DNA of 49,037 nt. Origin: Actinomycetes bacterium. Lineage in GTDB: Bacteria > Actinomycetota > CALGFH01. The position numbers and the translations under genes were made by a program. The notes beneath the pieces are model-generated. The model searched no databases and was not told the DNA's origin. It saw only the letters and a list, made by a program, of their open reading frames with translations. The stretch covers positions 1 to 49,037 of the forward strand of contig DASYUT010000313.1 of NCBI GenBank assembly GCA_036000965.1. The letters run 5' to 3'. Shown in pieces: positions 8,838-19,364 of this stretch. The number at the start of each line of letters is the position of its first letter. Within the stretch, counting starts at the first letter, position 1.

Positions 8838-9872
8838 TTCGAATGCTCCTTTGCCTGAGCGCGGCGGCGATGCGGAGGCCGAGCAGTCGGTCAAGGGCGA
8901 TGGCGCCGATCAGCAGCGCCCCGACGATCGCCTGCTGCCAGAACGAGGGAACCCGCAGGACCACGATGGCGCTGCCGATCGTGCTCAGCAGCAGGGCGCC
9001 GAGGGCGGCGCCGACCACGGAGCCGCTGCCACCGAAGATCGCGACGCCGCCGACCACCACCGCGGAGATGACCTGCAGCTCGAAACCGGTACCGGCGGTG
9101 GCGTCGACCGTCCCGTAGCGGGCCGTGAACAGGACCCCCGCCAGCCCCGCCACGGCGCCGCTGAGGACGAACGCGGCGAAGACTCGCCGGCCGACCGGAA
9201 TACCGGCGAGCAACGCGGCGTCGGGGTTGGAGCCGATCGCGTACAGCTCGCGGCCGGCACGGTAGGAGCGCAGCGCGTAGGCCGCGACGGCCACAAGCAG
9301 CACGGTGATCGCGACGAGATAGGGGACCCCGAGGAAGCGCCCGCTACCGAGGGTGAGTAGGCTGTCGGGCAGATCCGCGGCATTGATCTGCCGGCCACCG
9401 GCCCAGGCGTAATCGATGCCGCGGAACACATACAGGGTGCCCAGGGTGACCACAAGGCTCGGCACCTTGCCAACCGCCGTCACGGCGCCGTTGATCGCGC
9501 CGCAGACGGCGCCGGCCAGCAGCCCGGCGAGCACCGCCACGACGACGGGCATGCCAGGGCGGCCGACGAACAGGTTCCCGGTCATGAACGCCGTCAGCCC
9601 GAGCACCGAGCCGACCGAGAGGTCGACGTTGCGGGTGATGACGACCAGCGTCTGGCCGACGGTCAGCAGCGCGATGATGGAGGCGTTCAGCAGCAGGTCG
9701 CGGAGGCTCTGGCCGCTGAGGAAGCGCGGGCTGTACGCGGTGGTGATGACGACGACCAAGGCGAGAGCGGCCAGAATGCCCAGCTCGCGGACCCTGAATG
9801 CGACCTCGACGAGATGGCTGCCGCTGCGCTGACCGCCTTTGGTGGCCTCCACCTGGCCTTCCACGGCCGTGC

Positions 9873-9876
<4 letters not shown>
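8827..9876 (-). CDS. rhaP: Rhamnose ABC transporter permease, first subunit
   Basis: This is the partner permease of the rhamnose importer, 349 residues, with multiple membrane spans and the same family landmarks as its neighbour: [20 protein letters not shown] near the N-terminus, the coupling loop [15 protein letters not shown], and [18 protein letters not shown]. It starts with GTG at 9876, preceded by AAGGAGGTGG. The first four bases, GTGA, overlap the stop of the ATPase gene, a classic coupled junction. The two permeases resemble each other along their length and probably arose by duplication, forming a heterodimer in the membrane. Confidence 0.88.
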
Positions 9877-11426
<1,550 letters not shown>

Positions 11427-11453
11427 CCATACTCCTCCCTACGGAGGCCGCGT

Positions 11454-11465
11454 TGAATCGTTTCA
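11454..11465. promoter_or_regulatory. Probable LacI-family operator of the rhamnose operon
   Basis: TGAATCGTTTCA is a CG-centred near-palindrome; only the pair at positions 5 and 8 does not match. The form TGAA-N-CG-N-TTCA is typical of LacI-family operators. It lies between the -35 box at 11504-11509 and the rhaT start, where a bound repressor would block transcription. Confidence 0.75.
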
Positions 11466-11503
11466 TAGACTGTTGGAGGAACGTAAGCGGGCGCGACCTG
11501 CGT

Positions 11504-11509
11504 TGTCAA
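11504..11509 (-). promoter_or_regulatory. -35 box of the rhamnose operon promoter
   Basis: On the minus strand this reads TTGACA, a perfect sigma-70-type -35 element. Seventeen bases further downstream lies TTACGT, a weak -10 candidate (about 11481-11486). The predicted transcription start would fall just before the operator at 11454-11465. Confidence 0.55.
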
Positions 11510-11540
11510 GGGGTTACGTCCCGGTTTCCCGAGTGTGTAA

Positions 11541-11574
11541 AGGCGAGATTCGCCTAGATGCTTGGTACGATTCA
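11541..11574. promoter_or_regulatory. Inverted repeat and second operator-like site upstream of the regulator gene
   Basis: AGGCGA at 11541-11546 and TCGCCT at 11550-11555 form a perfect 6-bp inverted repeat with a 3-base spacer. Just beyond, TGGTACGATTCA at 11563-11574 matches 9 of 12 positions of the idealised TGAAACGTTTCA operator. Together with 11454-11465 this gives two sites about 110 bp apart, a spacing that would allow looping and autoregulation. Confidence 0.45.
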
Positions 11575-11625
11575 GCGCGACGGTACTGCATACTTGGCGC
11601 CGTGCGAGCGGAGGAGGCAGGAATC

Positions 11626-12672
11626 GTGAAGGCCCCAGCGACCACCTACAGCATCCGTGACGTGGCGGCAGAGGCCGGCGTGTCGGTCGGGACCGTGTCC
11701 AACGTGCTGAACCGGCCGGAGGTTGTCGCGCCAGCCACGCGGGCTCGGGTGGAGGAGGCCATCGCGCAACTGGGGTTCGTCCGCAACGAGTCCGCCCGCC
11801 AGTTGCGGGCCGGCCGCAGCCGCACCCTCGGGCTGGTCGTGCTGGATGTCGCCAACCCCTTCTTCACCGACGTCGCCCGCGGGGTCGAGGAGGCCGTCAC
11901 CGCGGAGGGGCTGGCGGTGATCCTCTGCGACAGCGCCGAGAAGGCCGACCGCGAGCGCCGCTACCTCGACCTGCTCGAGGAGCACCGGGTGCAGGGCATC
12001 CTGATCACCCCGGTCGAGGGGGTGGGAACGCGGCTGCGGCAGCTGCGGCAGCGCGGGATGCCGGTGGTGCTGGTCGATCGCTGGGCGTCCACCCGCAGCT
12101 TCTGCTCGGTGTCGGTCGACGACGTCTACGGCGGCGAGCTGGCCGCCACCCACCTGGTGGACCAGGGCCACGAGCGGATCGCCTTCGTCGGCGGCCCGTT
12201 CGGGTTCAAGCAGGTCTCCGACCGCTACGACGGCACCAAACGTGTCCTCACCGCGGCCGGTCTTCCGGAGTCGGGGTTGATCAGGGTGGAGACGGCGGCG
12301 CTCAACTTCTCGTCCGGACGCGCCGCCGGAGCGCAGATCGCCGAGCTCCCGGCGAACCGCCGGCCGACGGCGGCGTTCTGCGCCAACGACCTGCTCGCGC
12401 TGGGCGTTCTCCAGGAGATGACCCGCCGCCAGCTTCGGGTCCCCGACGACCTCGCGATCGTCGGCTACGACGATATCGACTTCGCCGCCGCGGCCGCCGT
12501 GCCGCTGTCGTCGGTCCGGCAGCCTCGTGACGAGCTGGGGCGGGCCGCAGCGGAGCTGCTCATCGAGGAGACCTCCGAGGACCGGCGCCACAGCCACCGC
12601 CAGCTGGTCTTCGAGCCGGAGCTGATCGTCCGAGCCTCCAGCGGTTACAAACGGTCGAAAGGCGGACGGTAG
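11626..12672 (+). CDS. rhaR: LacI-family transcriptional regulator, probable rhamnose repressor
   Basis: The 348-residue protein has an N-terminal LacI helix-turn-helix (YSIRDVAAEAGVSVGTVSNV, about residues 6-25) followed by the hinge RNESARQLRAGRSRTLGLVV and a sugar-binding domain of the periplasmic-binding fold (DVANPFFTDVARGVEEA, FVGGPFGFKQVSDRYDG, AIVGYDDIDFAAAAAVPLSSV). It should bind the operators in the divergent intergenic region and release them on binding rhamnose or a pathway intermediate. I chose the GTG at 11626, with GGAGGAGG eight bases upstream; an in-frame GTG at 11602 is possible but lacks a ribosome site. LacI-type rhamnose regulators are known in Actinobacteria; the ligand here is inferred from position. 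Confidence 0.88.
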   Translation: MKAPATTYSIRDVAAEAGVSVGTVSNVLNRPEVVAPATRARVEEAIAQLGFVRNESARQLRAGRSRTLGLVVLDVANPFFTDVARGVEEAVTAEGLAVILCDSAEKADRERRYLDLLEEHRVQGILITPVEGVGTRLRQLRQRGMPVVLVDRWASTRSFCSVSVDDVYGGELAATHLVDQGHERIAFVGGPFGFKQVSDRYDGTKRVLTAAGLPESGLIRVETAALNFSSGRAAGAQIAELPANRRPTAAFCANDLLALGVLQEMTRRQLRVPDDLAIVGYDDIDFAAAAAVPLSSVRQPRDELGRAAAELLIEETSEDRRHSHRQLVFEPELIVRASSGYKRSKGGR

Positions 12673-12696
12673 CTGCCAGGACGACGGGGTCGGAGG

Positions 12697-13190
12697 CAAC
12701 CGCTCCTCCGCGACGCCGAGACCCGCCTGGGCGCACCGCCGGCGCCCTATGCATTCCTCATCCTCGGCAGCCAGGCGCGGGTGGAGGCGACGCTCCACAC
12801 CGACCAGGACCACGCGCTCGTGCTGTCCGACGACGCACCGGCCAACGCCGAGGCGTACCTCGCCGCGCTGGCCGAGCACCTGGTCGAAGTCCTCGAGCGC
12901 TGTGGCTTTCCCCCGCTGCCCAGGCGGGATCATGGCCACCAACCCGCGCTGGCGCGTGCCGCTTGGGACCTGGCAGCGGTACTTCCGCGCCTGGATCGAC
13001 GAGCCCGAGACCCAGGCCCTCGCGGACGCGATCGTCTTCTTCGACTTCCGGCAGCTCAACGGCACGCTGGACGCCGAGGCGGCGCTCCGCCCGGTCGTCC
13101 GCGCCGCCGCCGGGAACCGCGTGTTCCTCGCCCGGCTGGCCAGGATGGCGCTCCGGCGCGAGTCCCCGCTCGACCTCACGGAAGCTTGCG
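12697..13190 (+). pseudogene. Frameshifted, truncated DUF294-type nucleotidyltransferase
   Basis: Conceptual translation gives the nucleotidyltransferase core of the DUF294/CBS-linked family: FLILGSQARVEATLHTDQDH, with the GSxxR and DQD motifs intact, then a helical stretch ending LERCGFPP. At a run of five C (12910-12914) the frame shifts by one base, and the rest continues in another frame as CPGGIMATNPRWRVPLGTW and IVFFDFRQLNG, all typical of the same family. Homology stops near 13178, before the usual C-terminal domain, and the N-terminal CBS domains are absent. AAGCTTGCG occurs at 13182-13190 and again at 13230-13238, so a deletion between short repeats may have removed the end. One extra C could be a sequencing error, but the missing ends argue for decay. 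Confidence 0.8.
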
Positions 13191-13282
13191 TCTCATGCGC
13201 AGAGGAGAACGCGCCGAAGCACTCGGAGAAAGCTTGCGGCTGGTCTCGCGTCCGGGGGATCCGAGGCGGAGGTGTGGCTGCC

Positions 13283-13927
13283 ATGGCCGAGCGGATCCGA
13301 GTGCTGATCGCCGATCACCACCCCGCTACGCGGGCCGGGGTGCGGGCAGTCCTGGAGGACGACGGGTTTCAGGTGTGCGCCGAGGTCGCCGACGCTGGCG
13401 CGGCGGTCAAGGCCGCCGTGCGCGAGCGTCCGGACCTGTGCCTGGTGGACGTTCACGTGCCGGGTAACGGGATCGCGGCCGCGCAGGCGATCATCTCGAG
13501 CCTGCCGGACACCGCGGTCGTCATGCTCGCCGTCTCGCGCAACGACGACGACCTGTTCGACGCCCTGCGCGCCGGCGCCGTCGGCTACCTGCCCAAGGAA
13601 ACCCGCCCGGAGCGCCTGCCTCATGCGCTCCGCGGCGTGCTCGCGGGCGAGGCGGCCCTGCCGCGCCATCTCGTCGCGCGGGTGATCCAGGATCTCCGCG
13701 AGCGCGGCCGGCGCCGCCGGCTGCCGCTGCTCGGCCGCCAGGGCGTGGAGCTGACGAGCCGCGAGTGGGAGGTGCTCGACCTGCTGTGCGAGGGGCTGAG
13801 CACGCATGAGATGGCCGAACGCCTCTTTGTCTCCCATGCCACAATCCGCACCCACGTCGCCGCGGTCGTGAAGAAGCTGCGCGTGCCCGACCGCGAGGCC
13901 GCCGTCCGGCTGCTCGAGGGACGCTGA
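13283..13927 (+). CDS. LuxR/NarL-family response regulator
   Basis: The 214-residue protein has a receiver domain (Asp11 in the acidic pocket, Asp56 in LCLVDVHVP as phosphoacceptor, Lys in VGYLPKE) and a C-terminal LuxR helix-turn-helix (LTSREWEVLDLLCEG to IRTHVAAVVKKL, about residues 155-205). It probably regulates genes in response to an unlinked kinase; no histidine kinase is adjacent. I start at the ATG at 13283 with GGAGGT nine bases upstream; a GTG three codons earlier is also possible. The pocket reads ADHHP, with one His in place of an Asp. A GC-rich hairpin follows the stop codon. Confidence 0.88.
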   Translation: MAERIRVLIADHHPATRAGVRAVLEDDGFQVCAEVADAGAAVKAAVRERPDLCLVDVHVPGNGIAAAQAIISSLPDTAVVMLAVSRNDDDLFDALRAGAVGYLPKETRPERLPHALRGVLAGEAALPRHLVARVIQDLRERGRRRRLPLLGRQGVELTSREWEVLDLLCEGLSTHEMAERLFVSHATIRTHVAAVVKKLRVPDREAAVRLLEGR

Positions 13928-13930
13928 CAA

Positions 13931-13967
13931 GGCCGACCCGCGGCTCCTGCCGAGCGCCGGGTCGGCC
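13931..13967 (+). terminator. Hairpin after the response regulator gene
   Basis: GGCCGACCCG at 13931-13940 pairs with CGGGTCGGCC at 13958-13967, and the loop contains a smaller CGGC/GCCG stem. It starts three bases after the stop codon. No T-run follows. Confidence 0.7.
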
Positions 13968-14072
13968 GGTGCCAGTTGCCCGGTGCCGACGCCCGTGCCC
14001 GGTGCCCGTTGCCCCTGTCCGGTGTCCGTTGCCCGTGCCCGGTGCCCGGTGCCCGTTGCCCGTGTCCCGGTG
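13965..14072. repeat. Degenerate short repeat tract of GTGCCCGTTGCC type
   Basis: About 100 bases consist of imperfect 6- to 12-base units such as CGGTGCCCGTTGCC. The tract lies between the response regulator and the secreted repeat protein, upstream of the latter's ribosome site. A GTCGAG-AAAC-CTCGAC hairpin follows at 14087-14102. The frame is open through the tract, but I regard it as non-coding leader. Confidence 0.75.
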
Positions 14073-14185
14073 CCTACGTAGTGCGTGTCGAGAAACCTCG
14101 ACGCCGGATCCCCCCACCAGGCCATGGGCGACCAATGTCCGGATCACTACCGTCGTGGCAACCCAGCTCAAGCGACGGAGGCATC

Positions 14186-17100
14186 GTGCACCATTCCGCA
14201 TCCCTCAGGAACCCGAAGCTCACGGTGGCCAGGAACCCGAAGCTCACGGTGGCGCTCGCCACCCTGCTCGCGCTTGCCGCCACGCTCGTCCAGCTCACCC
14301 CGGCTTCGGCCGCCTCGGTCACCTCGGCGTCGTTCAGCGGCGGCACGGGGACGGCGAGTGTGGACGGCACGCTGTATGCCAGGAACGGCGCGGCCCTCAC
14401 CCTCACGGTGGCCACGTCATCCGACACCAGGTGCGTCGAGGTCACCGGCGCGTACACGGCGCGCCAGACGTCCAGCACGGCGAAGTCGTCGTGGTCGTTC
14501 CCGCTCACGGCCGGCACCGGTGACGGCGTGCAGGGCGTAACGGCAGCCGCCTCGCCGAACTTCAACGCCAATCACTGCACCGGCCAGTCGCAGAGCCCCG
14601 CCACCGCCGCCTACGTCCTGGACAACACCGGCCCGACCGTCACCGCCGCCCTCTCCCCCGCCCCGAACGCCGCGGGCTGGACCAACGCCAATGTCACGAT
14701 CACCTGGAGCGCGACCGACACCGGCGCCGGCGTGGCGAGCGGCCCAACGCCGGCGACCGAGAGCGTGACCGCGAATACGCCCGGTGTCACCAAGACGTCG
14801 AGCGCAACCGACCGGCTGGGCAACGCCGGCAGCGGCTCGGTCGCCGTCAAGCTGGACAAGACGGCACCGACGATCAGCGGCAGCCGCAGCCCGGCGGCGA
14901 ACGCCAACGGGTGGAACAACACCGACGTGACCGTGAGCTTCACCTGCGCCGACGCGCTGTCAGGCATCAAGCACTGCACAGGGACGACCACGCTGGCCAG
15001 CAACGGCGCCGACCAGTCACGTGCGGGCACCGCGACCGACAACGCCGACAACACCTCAAGCGACACGGTCGGGCCGGTCAACATCGACAAGGTGGCTGCG
15101 GCCCTGAGCGGCGCCCCGACGACGAGCGCCAACGCGGCCGGCTGGTACTCCGGCGACGTCACCATCGACTGGGCCTGCTCGGACGCGCTCTCCGGCATCG
15201 ACGGCACCTGCCCGGCCAACAGCACGATCAGCGGCGAAGGCACCGCCCAGACCGCGGCAGCGTCGGTCAGCGACAAGGCAGGGAACACGACCGGCGCCAG
15301 CAGCAGCCCGGCCGTCAACATCGACAAGACGGCGCCCACCACGACCGCGTCGGCACCCGGCGACTGGAACAACGACGACGTCACCATCAGCCTGAGCGCT
15401 GACGACGCCCTCTCGGGAGTCAGGGCCACCCACTACCGGCTCGACGGCGGCGCGCAGCAGACCGGCACGAGCATCTCGATCAGCGCCGAAGGTGTCCACA
15501 CCTTGGAGTTCTGGAGCGTGGACGAGGCCGACAACGTCGAGGCCGCCAACACCGTCCAGGTGAGGATCGACAAGACCTCGCCGGCCATCAACCACAGCCA
15601 GTCGCCCGCGGCCAACGGCAACGGCTGGAACAACACCAACGTGACGGTCGCCTTCACCTGCTCGGACGCCCTGTCGGGCATCGCGAGCTGCAGCGGCCCG
15701 CAGACGGTCACCACCGAAGGCAAGGGCCAGCCGGTGACCGGGACGGCCGTCGACAACGCCGGGAACAAGACGACCGACCCGGCGACCGTCTCCATCGACG
15801 AGACCGCCCCGACGATCAGCGCGGGCGCCGACCGCGCCACCAACGCGAACGGCTGGTATGCCGATGACGTCACGGTGAGCTTCAGCTGCTCCGACGCGCT
15901 GTCGGGCATCGACAGGTGCCCGGCGTCCAAGACCGTCGGCGAGGGTGTCGACCAGAGCGCGAGCGGCACCGCCACCGACGGGGCGGGCAACTCCGAAAGC
16001 GATGGGCTGACCGGGATCAACGTCGACAAGACGGCCCCGTCGCTCACCGGTGCCGCCACCAGCGCCCCGAATGGCAACGGCTGGTACGCAGGCGACGTCA
16101 CCGTGGACTGGACCTGCTCGGACGCGCCGTCCGGCCTGGCCGGCGGCTGCCCGGCCGCCAGCACGATCACCGGGGAAGGCGACAACCTCTCGGCCAGCGC
16201 CTCGATCAGCGATAACGCGGGCAACTCGACCAGCAGGAGCCTCGCGGGGGTCAAGATCGACCGCACCGCGCCGAGCACCTCGGCGGACGTGCCCGCGCCG
16301 CTGGACAGCGGCTGGTACGCCGGACCGGTCGAGATCACCCTCGCCGGGGTGGACAGCCTCTCGGGCGTCGAGGCGACCTACTACCGTGTGGACGGCGGTG
16401 CCCTGCACACCTACGACGGCCCCTTCCACCACGGCTTGAAGGGCAGCCACACGATCACCTACTGGAGCCTCGACCGGGCCGGCAACGTCGAGGACGGGAC
16501 CGCCGACGGCCACAGCATCACGCTCAGGGTCGACGGCGTCCCGCCCACCATCACGCCCAACCGGTCGCCCGCGCCGAACGCCAACGGCTGGAACAACACC
16601 CCCGTCCTCGTAGGCTTCACGTGCGACGACGCAGAGTCGGGGGTCGCCGGGTGCGTCGGCGGCGGCCTACTCGACAACGAGGGCGCCGGCCAGAGCCTGA
16701 CGGGCAGCGCGCAGGACAACGCTGGCAACAGCAGCGAGGCGACGGCCAACGACATCAACATCGACCTGACCCCGCCGTACCTGGCCGGCGCGCCAACCAC
16801 CGACCCCAATGCCGACGGCTGGCACAAGGGTGACGTGACGATCCGCTGGACGGCCTCGGACGCGCTGTCCGGCGTCGACACGAGCACCCAGCCTGACGAC
16901 AGCTTGGTCACCGGGGAGGGCACCAACCTCAGCGCCGGGCCGGTGAGCGTCTCCGACAAGGCTGGCAACACCGCCAGCGCGTCGCTGGACGGCATCAGGA
17001 TCGACCGCACACCGCCCACGATCAACGGCGGCCCGACGACGGCGCCCAACGGCGACGACTGGTACAACACCGACGTCGTGGTCGACTTCACCTGCGCCGA

Positions 17101-18604
17101 CAACCTGTCCGGCGTCGCGTCCTGCCCGACCAGCAGGGTGATCAGCGGCGACGGCAGCAACCAGAGCGTCACAAGCGACCCCGCGACCGACCACGCGGGC
17201 AACTCGGCACCCGGCAGGACCGTCGGCGGCATCAACATCGACGGCCAGGCGCCCCAGACCAAGGCCAACAACCTCTGCACGGCCACCAACGGCTACTGCA
17301 CCGGGAGCAGCGCCACCGTGACCCTGCGCGCCACCGACCTTGGCCCGGCCGGCGTCAAGGAGGTCCACTACAGCGTGAACGGCGGGACCGGGCAGGTCGC
17401 GGCCGGCGCCAGCGTCGACGTGGACGTCCCCTTGAGCGGCAGCGGCAACGCGACCGTGGACTACTACGCGCTCGACAGGGCCGGCAACCAGGAGCCGAAC
17501 AACACGATCGGGCTCAAATACGACAACATCGCCCCGACCATGACCCACACGCTGACCCCGACGCCGAACGCCGCGGGCTGGAACTCAAGCGACGTGACCG
17601 TCCACTTCAGCGCCAGGGACGACGACACGGGCTCCGGCGTCGACCCGAGCTCGACCACCTCGGACGTGCTGGTCGGCGACGAGACCAGCGGGCAGGTCGT
17701 CAACGGCCAGGCCAAGGACACCGCCGGCAATGTCGGCACCGACTCGGTGACCGTCAAGCTCGACAAGACCCAGCCGGCCATCAGCGGCGCGATCGTCTCG
17801 GGCGCGGTCGGGTCCAACGGCTGGTACACCGGCCCGGTGACGGTGCACTTCACCTGCTCCGATGCGCTGTCCGCCGTCGTGGTCTGCCCCGACGACGTGA
17901 CCCTGACCGGCAACGGCGCCAACCAGTCCGTGACCGCCTCGGCGGTCGACAACGCTGGCAACGCCAAGAGCGCGACCGTCGACCACATCAACATCGACGC
18001 CGAGGCCCCAACCATCAGCACGCTCAGCCTGAAGGACGGCGGCATCTACACCCTCGGCGCGGTGCCAGCGGCCTCGTGCGCCGCAGGTGACGACGTCTCG
18101 GGCGTTGCCTGGTGCTCGGTCCGGGTGAGCGGCGGGCTCGCGAGCGGCGTCGGCACCTTCGCCTTCACCGCGACCGCCACCGACAAGGCCGGCAACACCG
18201 TTACGCGAACCGGCACCTACCAGGTGATCTACCGGTTCGACGGGTTCCTGCAGCCGATCAACGACACCGCCCACCAGGTCGGGACCACCACCGTGAGCAT
18301 CTTCAAGGCGGGCAGCACCGTCCCGGCGAAGTTCCAGCTCAAGAAGAGCGACGGCACGGTCGTCCAGCCAACCAGCCTGCCGCAGTGGGTCACCCCCGCG
18401 AAGGGCAGCCCGACGACCGCACCGGTGGACGAGTCCGCGTACGGCGACCTGCCCAGCACCAGCGGGGCCTACCGCTGGGACTCGAGCGGCCAGCAGTACA
18501 TCTACAACTGGGGGACGTCGAGCGGCCAGAAGGGTTTCTACTGGCGCATCGGCGTCCAGCTGGACGACGGGCAGACCTACTCGGTGAACATCGGTCTGCG
18601 CTGA
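14186..18604 (+). CDS. Giant secreted Ig-like repeat protein with C-terminal PxKF domain
   Basis: The 1472-residue product begins with a signal peptide (hydrophobic ALATLLALAATLVQL then PASAA) and is then almost entirely about 15 repeats of 75-95 residues. Each repeat runs from a DKTAPTIS-like strand through NGWNNTDVTVSFTC, SDALSGI and a DNAGN-type turn. Three units (near 15350, 16280 and 17270) are a variant with YRLDGG-type strands. Most repeats carry paired cysteines. The last 120 residues form a PxKF domain (FKAGSTVPAKFQLKK). It is probably an exported surface or matrix protein with elongated bead-like domains; the binding partner is unknown. I start at GTG 14186 with GGAGG upstream. The n-region holds an exact 8-residue duplication. 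A 13-bp terminator hairpin follows. Confidence 0.85.
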   Translation: MHHSASLRNPKLTVARNPKLTVALATLLALAATLVQLTPASAASVTSASFSGGTGTASVDGTLYARNGAALTLTVATSSDTRCVEVTGAYTARQTSSTAKSSWSFPLTAGTGDGVQGVTAAASPNFNANHCTGQSQSPATAAYVLDNTGPTVTAALSPAPNAAGWTNANVTITWSATDTGAGVASGPTPATESVTANTPGVTKTSSATDRLGNAGSGSVAVKLDKTAPTISGSRSPAANANGWNNTDVTVSFTCADALSGIKHCTGTTTLASNGADQSRAGTATDNADNTSSDTVGPVNIDKVAAALSGAPTTSANAAGWYSGDVTIDWACSDALSGIDGTCPANSTISGEGTAQTAAASVSDKAGNTTGASSSPAVNIDKTAPTTTASAPGDWNNDDVTISLSADDALSGVRATHYRLDGGAQQTGTSISISAEGVHTLEFWSVDEADNVEAANTVQVRIDKTSPAINHSQSPAANGNGWNNTNVTVAFTCSDALSGIASCSGPQTVTTEGKGQPVTGTAVDNAGNKTTDPATVSIDETAPTISAGADRATNANGWYADDVTVSFSCSDALSGIDRCPASKTVGEGVDQSASGTATDGAGNSESDGLTGINVDKTAPSLTGAATSAPNGNGWYAGDVTVDWTCSDAPSGLAGGCPAASTITGEGDNLSASASISDNAGNSTSRSLAGVKIDRTAPSTSADVPAPLDSGWYAGPVEITLAGVDSLSGVEATYYRVDGGALHTYDGPFHHGLKGSHTITYWSLDRAGNVEDGTADGHSITLRVDGVPPTITPNRSPAPNANGWNNTPVLVGFTCDDAESGVAGCVGGGLLDNEGAGQSLTGSAQDNAGNSSEATANDINIDLTPPYLAGAPTTDPNADGWHKGDVTIRWTASDALSGVDTSTQPDDSLVTGEGTNLSAGPVSVSDKAGNTASASLDGIRIDRTPPTINGGPTTAPNGDDWYNTDVVVDFTCADNLSGVASCPTSRVISGDGSNQSVTSDPATDHAGNSAPGRTVGGINIDGQAPQTKANNLCTATNGYCTGSSATVTLRATDLGPAGVKEVHYSVNGGTGQVAAGASVDVDVPLSGSGNATVDYYALDRAGNQEPNNTIGLKYDNIAPTMTHTLTPTPNAAGWNSSDVTVHFSARDDDTGSGVDPSSTTSDVLVGDETSGQVVNGQAKDTAGNVGTDSVTVKLDKTQPAISGAIVSGAVGSNGWYTGPVTVHFTCSDALSAVVVCPDDVTLTGNGANQSVTASAVDNAGNAKSATVDHINIDAEAPTISTLSLKDGGIYTLGAVPAASCAAGDDVSGVAWCSVRVSGGLASGVGTFAFTATATDKAGNTVTRTGTYQVIYRFDGFLQPINDTAHQVGTTTVSIFKAGSTVPAKFQLKKSDGTVVQPTSLPQWVTPAKGSPTTAPVDESAYGDLPSTSGAYRWDSSGQQYIYNWGTSSGQKGFYWRIGVQLDDGQTYSVNIGLR
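14206..14253 (+). repeat. 24-bp exact tandem duplication in the signal-peptide region
   Basis: CAGGAACCCGAAGCTCACGG plus four more bases occurs twice back to back (14206-14229 and 14230-14253). It duplicates RNPKLTVA in the N-terminal region of the PxKF protein and lengthens the positive region of the signal peptide. Confidence 0.95.
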
Positions 18605-18619
18605 CGCGGCAGGCCTGAC

Positions 18620-18653
18620 GGCGGGGCCGGTGTCACAAGGCACCGGCCCCGCC
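18620..18653 (+). terminator. 13-bp perfect hairpin after the PxKF protein gene
   Basis: GGCGGGGCCGGTG at 18620-18632 pairs with CACCGGCCCCGCC at 18641-18653 across an 8-base loop, sixteen bases after the stop codon. There is no clear T-run. Confidence 0.85.
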
Positions 18654-18700
18654 ACGGCCTTCCAGGTCTGTGGCCAATCGGGAGATGCAGCGACGGGTGC

Positions 18701-18740
18701 TGTACATCATCGCCTGCGGCTGTACATCATCGCCTGCGGT
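18701..18740. repeat. 20-bp tandem duplication
   Basis: TGTACATCATCGCCTGCGGC at 18701-18720 is followed directly by the same 20 bases with the last base changed to T. It lies in non-coding sequence between the PxKF gene terminator and the convergent small membrane protein. Confidence 0.95.
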
Positions 18741-18841
18741 GGCAGGCCGGCGGGCGACCTGGTTTGCGACGCCCTGAGCTGCGGCGTTGCAGCCCGGCAA
18801 GAACGGCCCTTGTTCAGTGGCCTCCCAGGCGCGACGGCTCC

Positions 18842-19069
18842 TCAGCGTGGAAACCGGGTCTCGTCGGCGTCGGGGCCTGGCTCGGTGTAACGCTCTCTCC
18901 GGACGTAGAAGTAGAGGCCCAAGACGATCCCAATGGCCAGCCCGATCAGCCAGTGGGTGTAGTGGGCCCCCCAAAGGAAGGGGCTGAGCGGCAGGAGGGT
19001 GAACAGCACCGTGGAGCCCATGTTTGCTCCAAGGGCCGCCCAGTCGATACGCCAACCGCTTGTCGTCAT
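18842..19069 (-). CDS. Small two-helix membrane protein, unknown function
   Basis: A 75-residue product starts MTTSGWRIDWAALGANMGST and has two predicted membrane spans (VLFTLLPLSPFLWGA and WLIGLAIGIVLGLYFYV) followed by a charged, arginine-rich tail (RRERYTEPGPDADETRFPR). The ATG at 19069 follows GAGAAGGA at good spacing. I do not recognise the family. It is convergent with the PxKF gene and separated from it by a terminator and a tandem repeat. The frame is open upstream, but without a ribosome site. Confidence 0.65.
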   Translation of the reverse strand: MTTSGWRIDWAALGANMGSTVLFTLLPLSPFLWGAHYTHWLIGLAIGIVLGLYFYVRRERYTEPGPDADETRFPR

Positions 19070-19364
19070 CGCCCCGATCCTTCTCGCCACGGGGATCTGT
19101 GCCTCCAGTACCCATGGTATGCCGCAAAGGCGACCGCTGACCTCCAGATCCTGCGGCCTGTTGGTGTCATGAGACCGGCAGGCCAGTCCGGCGAAGCAAC
19201 GGGTAGGCCAGGTGCGGGGTCCTGCGCACCCGATCGATGCCGCGCTGGGCGCCGCCACCCTGCTCACCGGGCTGACCTGGGGACAACCAAGATCGCGGTA
19301 GAGCTAAGCGGTCATGGGGTAGGGACGTCATCAGTCAGAGATCGCTTCACGGGAGGAGACCCAG

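Noticed and set aside
13965-14072. Coding N-terminal extension of the PxKF protein
   Set aside because: The frame is open through the repeat tract, but it would place Cys/Arg-rich sequence before a normal signal peptide that has its own ribosome site.
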